Virus record (IMG/VR): IMGVR_UViG_3300010430_006917
Location: 1-47,510 of that record
Length of the DNA: 47,510 nt
Origin: a virus
Direction: 5' to 3' (one strand)
Every line of letters begins with the position of its first letter. Position 1 is the first letter of the stretch. Below are positions 1 through 6,182 of the stretch, piece by piece. A model generated the notes under the pieces. It searched no databases and was not told the DNA's origin. It was given only the letters and a program-made list of their open reading frames with translations. The translations under genes and the position numbers were made by a program.

Positions 1-97
1 GCTGGCCGTCGCCGCGCCCTGGTAGCCGCTGGCCGTCGCCGCGCCCTGGTCGCCGCTGGCCGTCGCCGCGCCCTGGTAGCCGCTGGCCGTCGCCGCC
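1..97 (-). repeat. 27-bp in-frame tandem repeat (3.6 visible copies)
   Basis: Copies lie at 1-27, 28-54 and 55-81, with a partial copy at 82-97. They are almost identical, differing by one base (tag/tcg) that switches Tyr to Asp. Each unit encodes nine residues, G-[YD]-Q-G-A-A-T-A-S, in the reverse-strand gene. The array continues past the left edge. The high identity suggests recent slippage expansion. Confidence 0.9.
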
Positions 98-510
98 TCG
101 TTGTCTCCGTCGACCGCTGGACCGTCCTTCCAGTTCGCGCGGTCGAACACCCACTTCACGGCGCGTTCGACCAATTCGGGAAGCTGCAGTTCCGCCCGGA
201 TCGTGATCTCCGCCGATGCGATCTTGCTGTCTCCGTCATGGCGCGCGAACGGGCCGCGCTGCTCGACGACGGCATAGCGGGAGTTCGTCGGCGGGTAGTA
301 GTTGAAGACCTCCAGCGGATGACCTTCGATCGCGTGGAAGCCGCTCTCACATGCGACCACGGGGCCGTCGTGCCTGTAGGTTTCACCGACCTCGAACTTG
401 TGGCCACGGCACGAGAGGTTCGCATCGAACCCTTTGATGGCCAGGATTGGCGCATCAGGTTCGGGTTGCCGCGCTGCCGGCCGCTCGGTCTTGCTGGGAC
501 GCTTCGCCAT
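1..510 (-). CDS. DUF7666-type protein with C-terminal 9-residue repeats (3' end outside window)
   Basis: The product reads MAKRPSKTERPAARQPEPDA and then an 'ILAIKGFDANLSCRG...YEVGETY-like...CESGFHAI...VFNYYPP' core. From memory this is the signature of the DUF7666 family, small phage and bacterial proteins of unknown role. The start at 510 is set by an AAGGAGG box just upstream. From about residue 140 the protein becomes tandem GYQGAATAS or GDQGAATAS repeats and runs open through position 1, so the C-terminus is missing. It is the last visible gene of a leftward operon served by the operator-bearing promoter at 1323-1351. Function is unknown; the repeats resemble the collagen-like or head-type repeats that often follow this domain. 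Confidence 0.75.
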   Translation of the reverse strand, partial: MAKRPSKTERPAARQPEPDAPILAIKGFDANLSCRGHKFEVGETYRHDGPVVACESGFHAIEGHPLEVFNYYPPTNSRYAVVEQRGPFARHDGDSKIASAEITIRAELQLPELVERAVKWVFDRANWKDGPAVDGDNEAATASGYQGAATASGDQGAATASGYQGAATAS

Positions 511-527
511 AAAATCCTCCTTCGGCC

Positions 528-743
528 TCACGCGGCCGACATGATCGGGTCGCGCCAGGCGACGGTGAGTTCGGCGACGAAAACCGTGCGGCCGTGGCCG
601 TCGTCCGCCTCGTAGCCCCGATAGACGGCGAAGCGGGCAATCCCGTTGGTCGCCGCGGTGGCTTCGGCCGCCTCGCGGCTGGGGAAGGTATCCACCGCTT
701 CGTCGGCGGCGATGTCGTAGAGCTGGAACAGCGGCGCGCTCAT
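528..743 (-). CDS. hypothetical protein, 71 aa
   Basis: A small soluble protein (MSAPLFQLYDIAADEAVDTF...). Its start overlaps the stop of the upstream gene at 740-743 (ATGA), so translation is probably coupled. The body contains 'FPSREAAEATAATNGIARFAVYRGYEADDGHG', like small phage accessory proteins that describe a modified-amino-acid or sensory fold, but I do not recognise a family. It belongs to the leftward operon. Confidence 0.6.
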   Translation of the reverse strand: MSAPLFQLYDIAADEAVDTFPSREAAEATAATNGIARFAVYRGYEADDGHGRTVFVAELTVAWRDPIMSAA

Positions 744-1174
744 GACGCCGTCTCCAGCGAGCGCCGGAGGCCCCAGCGCGCGGTGTAGCGGCGCCGGCAG
801 TATTCGGCGCGGCGCAGGCGGAAGAAGAACAGCCAGGGCAGCCCGCGCCGGGCGTTGTCGACGGCGCTGGCGACCGACTCCCGCGCGCAGGCCTCGGCGT
901 ACCAGCGAGGCAGGCCGAGCGACACGAGCCGGGCGATCTGCAGCCGGGCACCGGCGCGAACGCGGGCGCGAGGTGGCCGCGGCTCGCCGCCGTCGATCGT
1001 CAGCATGACCAGGGGAGCGGCGCCGCCGCCGACCATGGCCTGGCCGGTCCCCGCGAGCTGGCGCTGCGCCTCGGCGATCTCGTCAGGATCGTTGTCGAAG
1101 ATCTCGTGGAGATCGCCGGTGCAGCGGAAAATCGCTTCGTCCCGGCGGTTGATGTCGTGAATACGTACACGCAT
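740..1174 (-). CDS. hypothetical protein, 144 aa
   Basis: First gene of the leftward operon. The protein starts MRVRIHDINRRDEAIFRCTG, has an acidic stretch (IFDNDPDEIAEAQRQL, about residues 26-41) and a strongly basic, Arg-rich C-terminus (about 110-144), which could bind nucleic acid. A GGAG lies directly before the ATG, an unusually short spacing. The codon composition of the reverse strand is consistent with coding. No family recognised. It sits about 140 nt downstream of the operator-controlled leftward promoter, so it is probably repressed in the lysogen. Confidence 0.55.
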   Translation of the reverse strand: MRVRIHDINRRDEAIFRCTGDLHEIFDNDPDEIAEAQRQLAGTGQAMVGGGAAPLVMLTIDGGEPRPPRARVRAGARLQIARLVSLGLPRWYAEACARESVASAVDNARRGLPWLFFFRLRRAEYCRRRYTARWGLRRSLETAS

Positions 1175-1203
1175 CTCCGCAATGGCCCGGCAGGCCGGAG
1201 AAT

Positions 1204-1230
1204 GGCGGGGCGCTGATCCGTCGCCCCGCC
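1204..1230. other. strong 9-bp hairpin in the leader of the leftward operon
   Basis: GGCGGGGCG (1204-1212) pairs with CGCCCCGCC (1222-1230) across a 9-nt loop. It lies between the leftward promoter (1323-1351) and the first leftward gene (start at 1174). No U-tract follows on either strand, so it is not a classical intrinsic terminator; it could pause or attenuate transcription. A similar hairpin sits at 6052-6082. Confidence 0.5.
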
Positions 1231-1322
1231 CCCTTCACCGCCTCGGAACCGCCTTGCTTAGAGAAACCCCGGTGGCGTGGTGACCTGCCGGGCGGCACCG
1301 CCACGACGGCGGTGATGGGGGG

Positions 1323-1351
1323 AATGTATTGTGGGATTTCTCCCACGTCAA
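1323..1351 (-). promoter_or_regulatory. leftward early promoter with operator in the spacer
   Basis: On the reverse strand: TTGACG (-35, 1346-1351), 17-nt spacer, TACATT (-10, 1323-1328). The spacer is almost entirely the operator at 1331-1346. The predicted start near 1316 faces the leftward operon. The architecture mirrors the rightward promoter at 3774-3802. Confidence 0.6.
1331..1346. promoter_or_regulatory. repressor operator OL1, GTGGGATTTCTCCCAC
   Basis: Inverted repeat GTGGGA-N4-TCCCAC. The same sequence family occurs at 1360-1375, 3726-3741 and 3782-3797, flanking the region that encodes the XRE repressor. It lies inside the leftward promoter spacer, so occupancy should block RNA polymerase. 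Confidence 0.75.
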
Positions 1352-1359
1352 CAAAATTA

Positions 1360-1375
1360 GTGGGATTTATCCCAC
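1360..1375. promoter_or_regulatory. repressor operator OL2, GTGGGATTTATCCCAC
   Basis: Second copy of the inverted repeat, 29 bp centre-to-centre from OL1, a spacing of almost three helical turns that would suit cooperative binding on one DNA face. It lies just upstream of the leftward -35 element. Confidence 0.75.
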
Positions 1376-1549
1376 TTCGTTTCTGTGGCGTTCAACCCAG
1401 GCCAGGACTTGCTGAACGTGCTCGTCGACGCGCCGATCAAGGATCTCCGCCTCTTCAGGCAGCAGGTCGCCGCGACGGACGGCGGCAGCTCGGGTTTGCG
1501 CTTGGGCATTCTGCCCTGGGTTCCAATTTTCCACCCGGGCCTCCCGCAT
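1367..1549 (-). CDS. possible small protein, 60 aa
   Basis: Reverse-strand frame MREARVENWNPGQNAQAQ... followed by the charged, helix-prone stretch LLPEEAEILDRRVDEHVQQV. Composition is protein-like, but there is no convincing ribosome-binding site and the TAA stop lies inside operator OL2. If real, it is an immunity-region peptide transcribed towards the leftward operon. The rest of 1376-1657 holds nothing else I can support. Confidence 0.3.
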   Translation of the reverse strand: MREARVENWNPGQNAQAQTRAAAVRRGDLLPEEAEILDRRVDEHVQQVLAWVERHRNEVG

Positions 1550-1657
1550 AGGTTTCTTATCATTCGCGTCGAATACGACGCAGGTGTCAAGAAATGGTTG
1601 TGGTTAATTGGTAATCTCGGTAATCATGAGTGCGTCAGTTTCGATGCGGAGGCGAAC

Positions 1658-2476
1658 ATGGAGCTGATCGGGCCCCACCTCATCGCCCAGGTCGATGCCA
1701 TCCGACGGCGCGTCGTCCATCTTGGCCGGACACACAAGATCAGTGGTCGCCAAATGGCGGCGCTGGCTCGGGTGAAAGAGAAGCGCGTTCGCAGTTACCT
1801 TGAGGATCCCGGTTGGCGCGAGGACTCTGTCGACCTGCTCGTCGCGATGGAGACAGCAATCGCCCATCTCGGCCTATTGCCACCCTGCGCAGTATCGCCC
1901 GACACCCTGGTTGACAAGCGTCCCGCCCTCCAGATCGCACCGCACCGCAAGGTCCACCTAAACCGCCACGCGGTGCTGCTCAACGAGCAGATTCAGGTCG
2001 TGAACCTCTATCTGCAGGCGGCGGCCAAGGGCGGCATCATCTACGAGCGGGATGTCAAGGTTGATTGGTTACGCAGCCGCGCGCCGGACTGCGCCCTGCA
2101 CGTCTACTCGGTCGACGATCTGGAGAGCCGAATCCTCGTGTCCCACTGGCGGCCGGTGGCCGACTACTTCGGCGGTGCCGACATCACCGGGGCGAACATC
2201 CTGGCCGACTTCCCAGGATCCATGGCCGATTGCATTCGAGAGGACGTGTCGGCGGCGATGCGCACGCCGACACTGCCCCACTTCAGCCTAATTCAGCGCC
2301 GGTTCGGCGACGGCGATCCTGCTCTCCCGAGCCGGAGCTTCCTGCGGCTGATGCAGTACATCGTCGGCAACGGCGATGTCCCGAAGCTGGTGGTCGCGCG
2401 CAGTCTCCAACCGAACGAGACGGCGTCGCAGTATTTCGACGATCTCGGCATAGCTGGACCACGAAAAATACAGTGA
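1658..2476 (+). CDS. putative HTH/PAS-like regulator, 272 aa
   Basis: The frame is open from 1385, but the ATG at 1658 has a clean GGAGG five bases upstream and begins MELIGPHLIAQVDAIRRRVV, so I chose it. Residues about 25-60 (ISGRQMAALARVKEKRVRSY) look like a helix-turn-helix. The C-terminal half (VYSVDDLESRILVSHWRPVA...GGADITGANI...) recalls PAS_5-type sensory domains of alphaproteobacteria; this is a weak, from-memory resemblance. It lies in the immunity region and points away from the OL operators. Its last 189 bp are antisense to the end of the convergent gene at 2288-3127. Confidence 0.55.
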   Translation: MELIGPHLIAQVDAIRRRVVHLGRTHKISGRQMAALARVKEKRVRSYLEDPGWREDSVDLLVAMETAIAHLGLLPPCAVSPDTLVDKRPALQIAPHRKVHLNRHAVLLNEQIQVVNLYLQAAAKGGIIYERDVKVDWLRSRAPDCALHVYSVDDLESRILVSHWRPVADYFGGADITGANILADFPGSMADCIREDVSAAMRTPTLPHFSLIQRRFGDGDPALPSRSFLRLMQYIVGNGDVPKLVVARSLQPNETASQYFDDLGIAGPRKIQ

Positions 2477-3127
2477 CGACGCATCGGGGGCGACCAGGCT
2501 GCCGTCCAGGTTCTTGAACGGCAGCGTCAAGGGCCGGGTCAGCATCTGATGCTGATACCCGTACCACTTCCGCGGCGCGTCCCGGTCGCCGATGTGCTTC
2601 CACGGAATGCCCACCTGATAGTTCACGCGGCGCTCGAGGCACTCAATCATCGGGAAGAGCGACAGCCACCATATCATTCGCCATCCAGGACGATCCGGCG
2701 TGGTCTCGCGGAATGACCGTATGGCGCCGCGCGTGCAGCAGAGCCCTCTCAGGAACGCTAGGCGGTCCCGAATTCCGGTGATGAGCGTTGGCCATCCAAC
2801 GGCCGTGGGGTCGTCGTGATAGAGCCTGCCGGTCTCGAACTCGGCGATGTAGTCGTCGACGATATGAAAGCGCCAGCAGATCGCCCCGATGAACTGATCC
2901 GCCCGCGTCGGATCCGAGGGGCACTCGAAGATCATCGCGCAGCGCGTGTCCCGGCCGTCGATGTTGCGGGCCCTGAACTGCGGGTTGGCCAGGCCGCCCG
3001 TTGCGTTGATCCGCGCGGCCCATTCATGAGAGAGGGCGCCGACTCGCACGTAACAGCCTACGTCCTCCAGTCGGTGCCGCACGGCAATGTTGAGCCGCTC
3101 GACCAATCTTTCGATGTCGTGGACCAT
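2288..3127 (-). CDS. unknown protein co-oriented with the repressor, 279 aa
   Basis: The start at 3127 is supported by an AGGGAGG box six bases upstream; an earlier ATG at 3157 lacks one. No family recognised. The protein is rich in aromatic and Cys residues (for example CRW-like IGAICWRFHIVDDYIAEF, WRMIWWLSLFPMIECLERR) and looks soluble. It begins 52 bp behind the stop of the repressor gene on the same strand with no terminator visible between, so it is probably co-transcribed and expressed in the lysogen. That is the usual position of superinfection-exclusion or defence genes, but the function is inference only. Its C-terminal ~63 codons are antisense to the neighbouring gene, so the true C-terminus could differ. 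Confidence 0.65.
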   Translation of the reverse strand: MVHDIERLVERLNIAVRHRLEDVGCYVRVGALSHEWAARINATGGLANPQFRARNIDGRDTRCAMIFECPSDPTRADQFIGAICWRFHIVDDYIAEFETGRLYHDDPTAVGWPTLITGIRDRLAFLRGLCCTRGAIRSFRETTPDRPGWRMIWWLSLFPMIECLERRVNYQVGIPWKHIGDRDAPRKWYGYQHQMLTRPLTLPFKNLDGSLVAPDASSLYFSWSSYAEIVEILRRRLVRLETARDHQLRDIAVADDVLHQPQEAPARESRIAVAEPALN

Positions 3128-3179
3128 GCGTAGCCTCCCTGCGTTGAGAAGAGGCATTCATGGTACTGCATCTGGTAGA

Positions 3180-3725
3180 TCAGGAAGTGTTAACCATAGC
3201 GGCGTCCGCCGCAGTATGCGTCTCATAGAAAGTCGCGGCCAGAGTGGCAATCATCTTTGGCGACACCTTTAGTTGTGCGCTCTCCGCGTACTCCAGCGCA
3301 TGCGCGATCGCCTTAGTGAGCGCGGGGATATCAACGGGGGCAACTTGACGGCGGAATCTAAGCAGAATCGCACTGGCTTCAAGAGCATTTTGGACAAGTG
3401 GGTTTCCGGATAAGTTTTCGTCTTCTTTGATCGCCTGAAATGATGCCATAGCCGCGTCGATTGCATCAGACTGACTAATAAACGCGGCCGTGGGGTCTTC
3501 GCGCAGTCCATACAATCGATCATCTTCAGCAGCCAAATAGGACACTGAGACGTTGAGGGCCTTCGCGATCGCCTCAAGAGTTTCGAGCTTCGGGCTCCTC
3601 GATCGCCCCACCACGATGTCACGCACCGCGGTTTCGCCAAGCCCCGCCTTCTCGGCGATCTTGCGATAGCTCAACCCCCTCTCGCGCTTTAGGCGGAGAA
3701 GTCGTTCGGATAACCCCTGCTCCAT
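3180..3725 (-). CDS. phage repressor, XRE-family HTH, 181 aa
   Basis: The N-terminus (MEQGLSERLLRLKRERGLSY, HTH about residues 1-60, with 'SYRKIAEKAGLGETAVRDIV' and 'ETLEAIAKALNVSVSYLA') is a typical XRE DNA-binding domain. The C-terminal ~110 residues carry none of the S24/LexA self-cleavage features (no Ala-Gly cleavage context, no Ser/Lys dyad), so induction may not use RecA-stimulated autoproteolysis. I chose the ATG at 3725 because the HTH starts there and the upstream in-frame extension would run through the operators. An operator abuts this start codon (3726-3741), which suggests autoregulation. Divergent from the Cro-like gene. Confidence 0.85.
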   Translation of the reverse strand: MEQGLSERLLRLKRERGLSYRKIAEKAGLGETAVRDIVVGRSRSPKLETLEAIAKALNVSVSYLAAEDDRLYGLREDPTAAFISQSDAIDAAMASFQAIKEDENLSGNPLVQNALEASAILLRFRRQVAPVDIPALTKAIAHALEYAESAQLKVSPKMIATLAATFYETHTAADAAMVNTS

Positions 3726-3741
3726 GTGGGCAGTGTCCCAC
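3726..3741. promoter_or_regulatory. repressor operator abutting the repressor start, GTGGGCAGTGTCCCAC
   Basis: Inverted repeat GTGGG-N6-CCCAC directly upstream of the repressor ATG. It matches the outer arms of the other three sites but has diverged in the inner bases, so it is probably a weaker site used for autoregulation. Confidence 0.6.
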
Positions 3742-3773
3742 AGTTGAGCATCGCCGAGCACGTGGGAACTATG

Positions 3774-3802
3774 TTGACATTGTGGGATGAATCCCACATA
3801 CT
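3774..3802 (+). promoter_or_regulatory. rightward early promoter with operator in the spacer
   Basis: TTGACA (-35, 3774-3779), 17-nt spacer, CATACT (-10, 3797-3802). The operator at 3782-3797 fills the spacer. The predicted start falls at about 3809-3810, which is the A of the Cro-like gene's ATG, so the first message would be leaderless. Confidence 0.7.
3782..3797. promoter_or_regulatory. repressor operator OR1, GTGGGATGAATCCCAC
   Basis: The most symmetric copy: with one flanking base each side, TGTGGGAT and ATCCCACA are perfect inverted arms around GA. It lies between -35 and -10 of the rightward promoter, so binding should silence the whole early region. Confidence 0.8.
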
Positions 3803-3809
3803 CGAAATC

Positions 3810-4031
3810 ATGACGACCACCCAAGATCAATTCCTCTCCGAGGTCGATCGGTATCTGACGGCCAAAGGCATGGCTGAAACCACGTTCGGTCGCCGCGCGG
3901 TCAATGACGGGAAGTTCCTAGGCCGCCTGCGCGCCGGCGGTACGGTGACCACAAGGACGATCGATAGGGCGCGGGCTTGGATGACAGCTAACCCGCCGAC
4001 CGCGACCGCCAACAGGAGTGCCGCCGCATGA
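3810..4031 (+). CDS. Cro-like HTH protein, 73 aa
   Basis: A small basic protein (MTTTQDQFLSEVDRYLTAKG...TTFGRRAVNDGKFLGRLRAG...) of the kind found opposite repressors in alphaproteobacterial prophages. The middle fits a helix-turn-helix. First gene of the rightward operon. No Shine-Dalgarno precedes the ATG, and the promoter places the transcript start at or one base before the ATG, so it is likely translated as a leaderless mRNA at the operon 5' end. Its stop overlaps the next start (ATGA). Confidence 0.7.
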   Translation: MTTTQDQFLSEVDRYLTAKGMAETTFGRRAVNDGKFLGRLRAGGTVTTRTIDRARAWMTANPPTATANRSAAA

Positions 4032-4333
4032 CCGACACACACGAAACCTCCCCGGCGACCGCGCAAGCCGCCACCGCCACCGACCGCGCCGCTACGCTGC
4101 CGGATCTCTGCCATCTCGCCGCCGCGATGACGGTGATCGGTCAACGCGGTTGTGGGCGTGCCGCCGCCGGCCGTCTGGACGATGAGGAGGCCCGCGCCGC
4201 CGACCGTCTGGCCGACGGGCTGCTGTCCTACATCGCCGACCGCGAGGATCGCGATCTGCACCGCGAGGCGGAGGCGTTCGGCTATTTCTCGCTCGGCGAC
4301 CCGAAGCTCCACCTGCTTCCGGCGGAGGACTGA
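4028..4333 (+). CDS. hypothetical early protein, 101 aa
   Basis: Starts in ATGA overlap with the Cro-like gene. The N-terminus MTDTHETSPATAQ resembles that of the gene at 4664 (SDHETSPAAGQ), and the two genes share the DNA string cacgaaacctccccggcg there, which suggests duplication or recombination of gene starts. The remainder is acidic and helical (EEARAADRLADGLLSYIADR). No family recognised. Confidence 0.65.
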   Translation: MTDTHETSPATAQAATATDRAATLPDLCHLAAAMTVIGQRGCGRAAAGRLDDEEARAADRLADGLLSYIADREDRDLHREAEAFGYFSLGDPKLHLLPAED

Positions 4334-4343
4334 GTCCGTGCGG

Positions 4344-4580
4344 TCAACCCCGCAACAGTGCCGCCCGTTCGTCCGCCTCGTTGGCAGCGGTGCGGAACTC
4401 CACGGCGATCTGGCGCCAGGCTTCCGCCTCGGTCTCCCGAACCGTATCCTTGATCGCGTGGAAGACGTCGATCTTGACGGCGTCCTCTTCGAATTCCCCG
4501 AACATGAAGGTCGACTGTGCGCGGGTCCGGCCGGGCACGAGAATGGTCCCCTGCAGGGTGATCGTGGACTTCTCTCGCAT
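4344..4580 (-). CDS. hypothetical small protein on the reverse strand, 78 aa
   Basis: MREKSTITLQGTILVPGRTR... with a GGGGAG box about six bases before the start. It is the only reverse-strand gene in the otherwise rightward early region. It is convergent with 4028-4333 and divergent from 4664-5005. The protein is acidic with a central FGEFEEDAVKIDVFHAIKD. It may be expressed separately from the early operon. Function unknown. Confidence 0.55.
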   Translation of the reverse strand: MREKSTITLQGTILVPGRTRAQSTFMFGEFEEDAVKIDVFHAIKDTVRETEAEAWRQIAVEFRTAANEADERAALLRG

Positions 4581-4663
4581 GACGCTCCCCTTATCTCCGG
4601 TTGTGGATCGGGAATGCTATGCCCGGAGGCGGGCGGCGTCACGCAGCGCTTGGGGGTGATGCC

Positions 4664-5005
4664 GTGAGCGATCACGAAACCTCCCCGGCGGCTGGGCAAG
4701 GTACCGACTTCACCGTCCCGCTCGACGGCGCTTGGCGGATCGAGCAGCGCGCGCTCCGGCGCGACGCGATCGGCGCCGGAATGCTGGCCGTCGAGATCTG
4801 GTGCGGTAACCAGATGGTTGCTTCCGGCTGCCTGCCGGTGGCATTCACCGAGGCCTGGGGAAACCGGCTGATCGAGATGGCGGCCGATATGTCGTTCGCA
4901 CCCGGCTTCCCGAACTGGACGCGGCCGGATCCGGCCGATCTGGCTCTCCTCTCCTGCGATGATCCGGCTGCGGCCATGGCGGATCATGTGAGCGCGGGAG
5001 GCTGA
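4664..5005 (+). CDS. hypothetical early protein, 113 aa
   Basis: I chose the GTG at 4664. A GGGGG-type box precedes it and the product then begins SDHETSPAAGQ, parallel to the gene at 4028; an ATG at 4619 would add 15 residues without a better ribosome site. The body (VPLDGAWRIEQRALRRDAIG...MLAVEIWCGNQMVASGCLPV) looks like a compact alpha/beta protein. No family recognised. One copy of the dispersed 20-bp motif lies in its 5' end. Confidence 0.6.
   Translation: MSDHETSPAAGQGTDFTVPLDGAWRIEQRALRRDAIGAGMLAVEIWCGNQMVASGCLPVAFTEAWGNRLIEMAADMSFAPGFPNWTRPDPADLALLSCDDPAAAMADHVSAGG
4685..4704 (+). repeat. dispersed motif copy 1, CCGGCGGCTGGGCAAGGTAC
   Basis: First of four near-identical copies on the same strand (others at 8863, 11241 and 15595). 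Read here in the frame Pro-Ala-Ala-Gly-Gln-Gly-Thr. Confidence 0.6.
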
Positions 5006-5012
5006 GCGCGCC

Positions 5013-5555
5013 ATGCGGAAAGCGACCCCCGATTTCCTCCCCCGCCAGTTGCCCGCCTCGGTATACCTGCAGATCAAGGCCGCCAGCCGGCGGCTTGTGG
5101 GGCTCGCCGGCGGCGTCGAATCCGGGGCCATGGCAACGCGGGTGGGCAAGACGGCGCTCGCCGAGTACGGCAGCCCGGATCATCCGTCGTACATGCCGCT
5201 GGACGTGGCGGCCGACCTAGAGGCGGACACCGGCCGGCCCGTGGTGAGCGATCTGCTGCGCCGGCTCGCCGCCGAGAATGCGCCGCCTGTTCCGGTCCGA
5301 CCGATGACCGCGGCGGAGGCGCTGCGGGCGGCATCCGATAGCCTGACCGCGGCGGCCGGGTTCGCCAGCTCCCTCGGCGAGGCGGCCGATGACGGCGTGA
5401 TCACCGACGGCGAGCTGGCGGGGCTGATCCGCGAAGCCGACCGCCTGCGCCGCAAGATCGACGACATCCACGCGGGCCTGGTGAACGCTCACGCCGCCAG
5501 CCGCGAAGAACGGCACCGGGCCGAGGCCGGGGAGCCGAAGGAGGCCAGCCCGTGA
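5013..5555 (+). CDS. CII-like phage regulatory protein, 180 aa
   Basis: Residues about 15-80 (VYLQIKAASRRLVGLAGGVE, then TRVGKTALAEYG...MPLDVAADLEADTGRPVV) match the Phage_CII_2-type pattern of alphaproteobacterial prophages: an HTH followed by 'MPLDVxxxLExxxGxPxV'. The C-terminus holds a predicted coiled coil (about 128-165, GELAGLIREADRLRRKIDD). By family this is a transcription regulator of the lysis/lysogeny switch. It is the last gene before a 140-bp gap. Confidence 0.7.
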   Translation: MRKATPDFLPRQLPASVYLQIKAASRRLVGLAGGVESGAMATRVGKTALAEYGSPDHPSYMPLDVAADLEADTGRPVVSDLLRRLAAENAPPVPVRPMTAAEALRAASDSLTAAAGFASSLGEAADDGVITDGELAGLIREADRLRRKIDDIHAGLVNAHAASREERHRAEAGEPKEASP

Positions 5556-5651
5556 AACCGCTCGCCGCCTAGACCGCCCGACATCGCCGCGCGTGAGCGC
5601 GGACCCCGCTCCTAACAGGTGACGCTGCAGGGGCCCGAGGTCGTGTCAGAC

Positions 5652-5671
5652 GCCGGGCTCGACGGCCCGGC
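5652..5671. other. 7-bp hairpin in the 5556-5696 gap
   Basis: GCCGGGC (5652-5658) and GCCCGGC (5665-5671) pair around TCGACG, 25 bp before the next gene. There is no U-tract. It could be a pause or processing site; nothing else is seen in this gap. Confidence 0.35.
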
Positions 5672-5696
5672 ACAACCAACCCCAGGAGACAGGCAC

Positions 5697-6032
5697 ATGC
5701 GTCTGATGAAGATCGCTTCCTGCTTCGTCGCGGCGGCTTTCCTGGCGCTCGGCACCTTCACGGTGTCCGGCACCCGGGCGGGCCCGACGGACGTCTATCC
5801 GGCGGTCGAGCGTGTCGCGCTCGCCGTCCACATCGCCGACCTCGCGGCCGACTTCGAACGCGTCGCCATGGTCCGCGATTTTCTGAACGACCGCCACGGC
5901 GACGTTCGCCCGGCGCTCGACCGCCACGGCGACGTCCGGATGGCGACCTCGACCACCTCCCTGCCGTTCAGCCCCGCCGCGCGCCGGGAGGTCGCGCTGG
6001 TCCGGGCCTCGGCCCGCATGCAGGTCGGCTGA
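5697..6032 (+). CDS. small exported protein, 111 aa
   Basis: Start at 5697, with AGGAG eight bases upstream. A clear Sec signal peptide (MRLMKIASCFVAAAFLALGT, cleavage likely after SGTRA near residue 28) with no lipobox predicts a periplasmic product. Residues about 64-82 contain two copies of DRHGDVR separated by PAL, encoded by a direct repeat at about 5888 and 5918. No family recognised. A periplasmic early phage protein could act on the envelope, for example in superinfection exclusion, but this is speculation. Confidence 0.65.
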   Translation: MRLMKIASCFVAAAFLALGTFTVSGTRAGPTDVYPAVERVALAVHIADLAADFERVAMVRDFLNDRHGDVRPALDRHGDVRMATSTTSLPFSPAARREVALVRASARMQVG

Positions 6033-6051
6033 CCGGCCGCAGACGACGCAT

Positions 6052-6082
6052 GCCGGGGCGGCGACCGTGCCGTCGCCCCGGC
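6052..6082 (+). terminator. possible intrinsic terminator or pause hairpin
   Basis: GCCGGGGCG (6052-6060) pairs with CGCCCCGGC (6074-6082), followed by TCTTCCCC, which is only a weak U-tract. It follows the exported-protein gene and precedes the GapR-like gene. It may be where early transcription is reduced or antiterminated. Confidence 0.45.
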
Positions 6083-6182
6083 TCTTCCCCGGAATGAGCA
6101 TACGGCCCCTTACCGGCAGGTGGGGCCTTCGGCGGTGCGGGCATTCCCCGCGCTCCTGATGTGGAGCCTCCCTTGTTCAACT

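Noticed and set aside
1-97. Repeat array that could be mistaken for a short CRISPR
   Set aside because: The units are contiguous with no spacers and are in frame within a coding sequence, each giving the same nine residues.
1357-1590. Reverse-strand frame of 77 codons over the OL operators
   Set aside because: No ribosome site and an implausible composition; the alternative frame 1367-1549 is a better, though still weak, candidate.
3827-5149. 440-codon reverse-strand frame across the small early genes
   Set aside because: Forward genes overlap by ATGA with ribosome sites; only the short 4344-4580 gene on this strand has a good ribosome site and protein-like sequence, and it lies in another frame.
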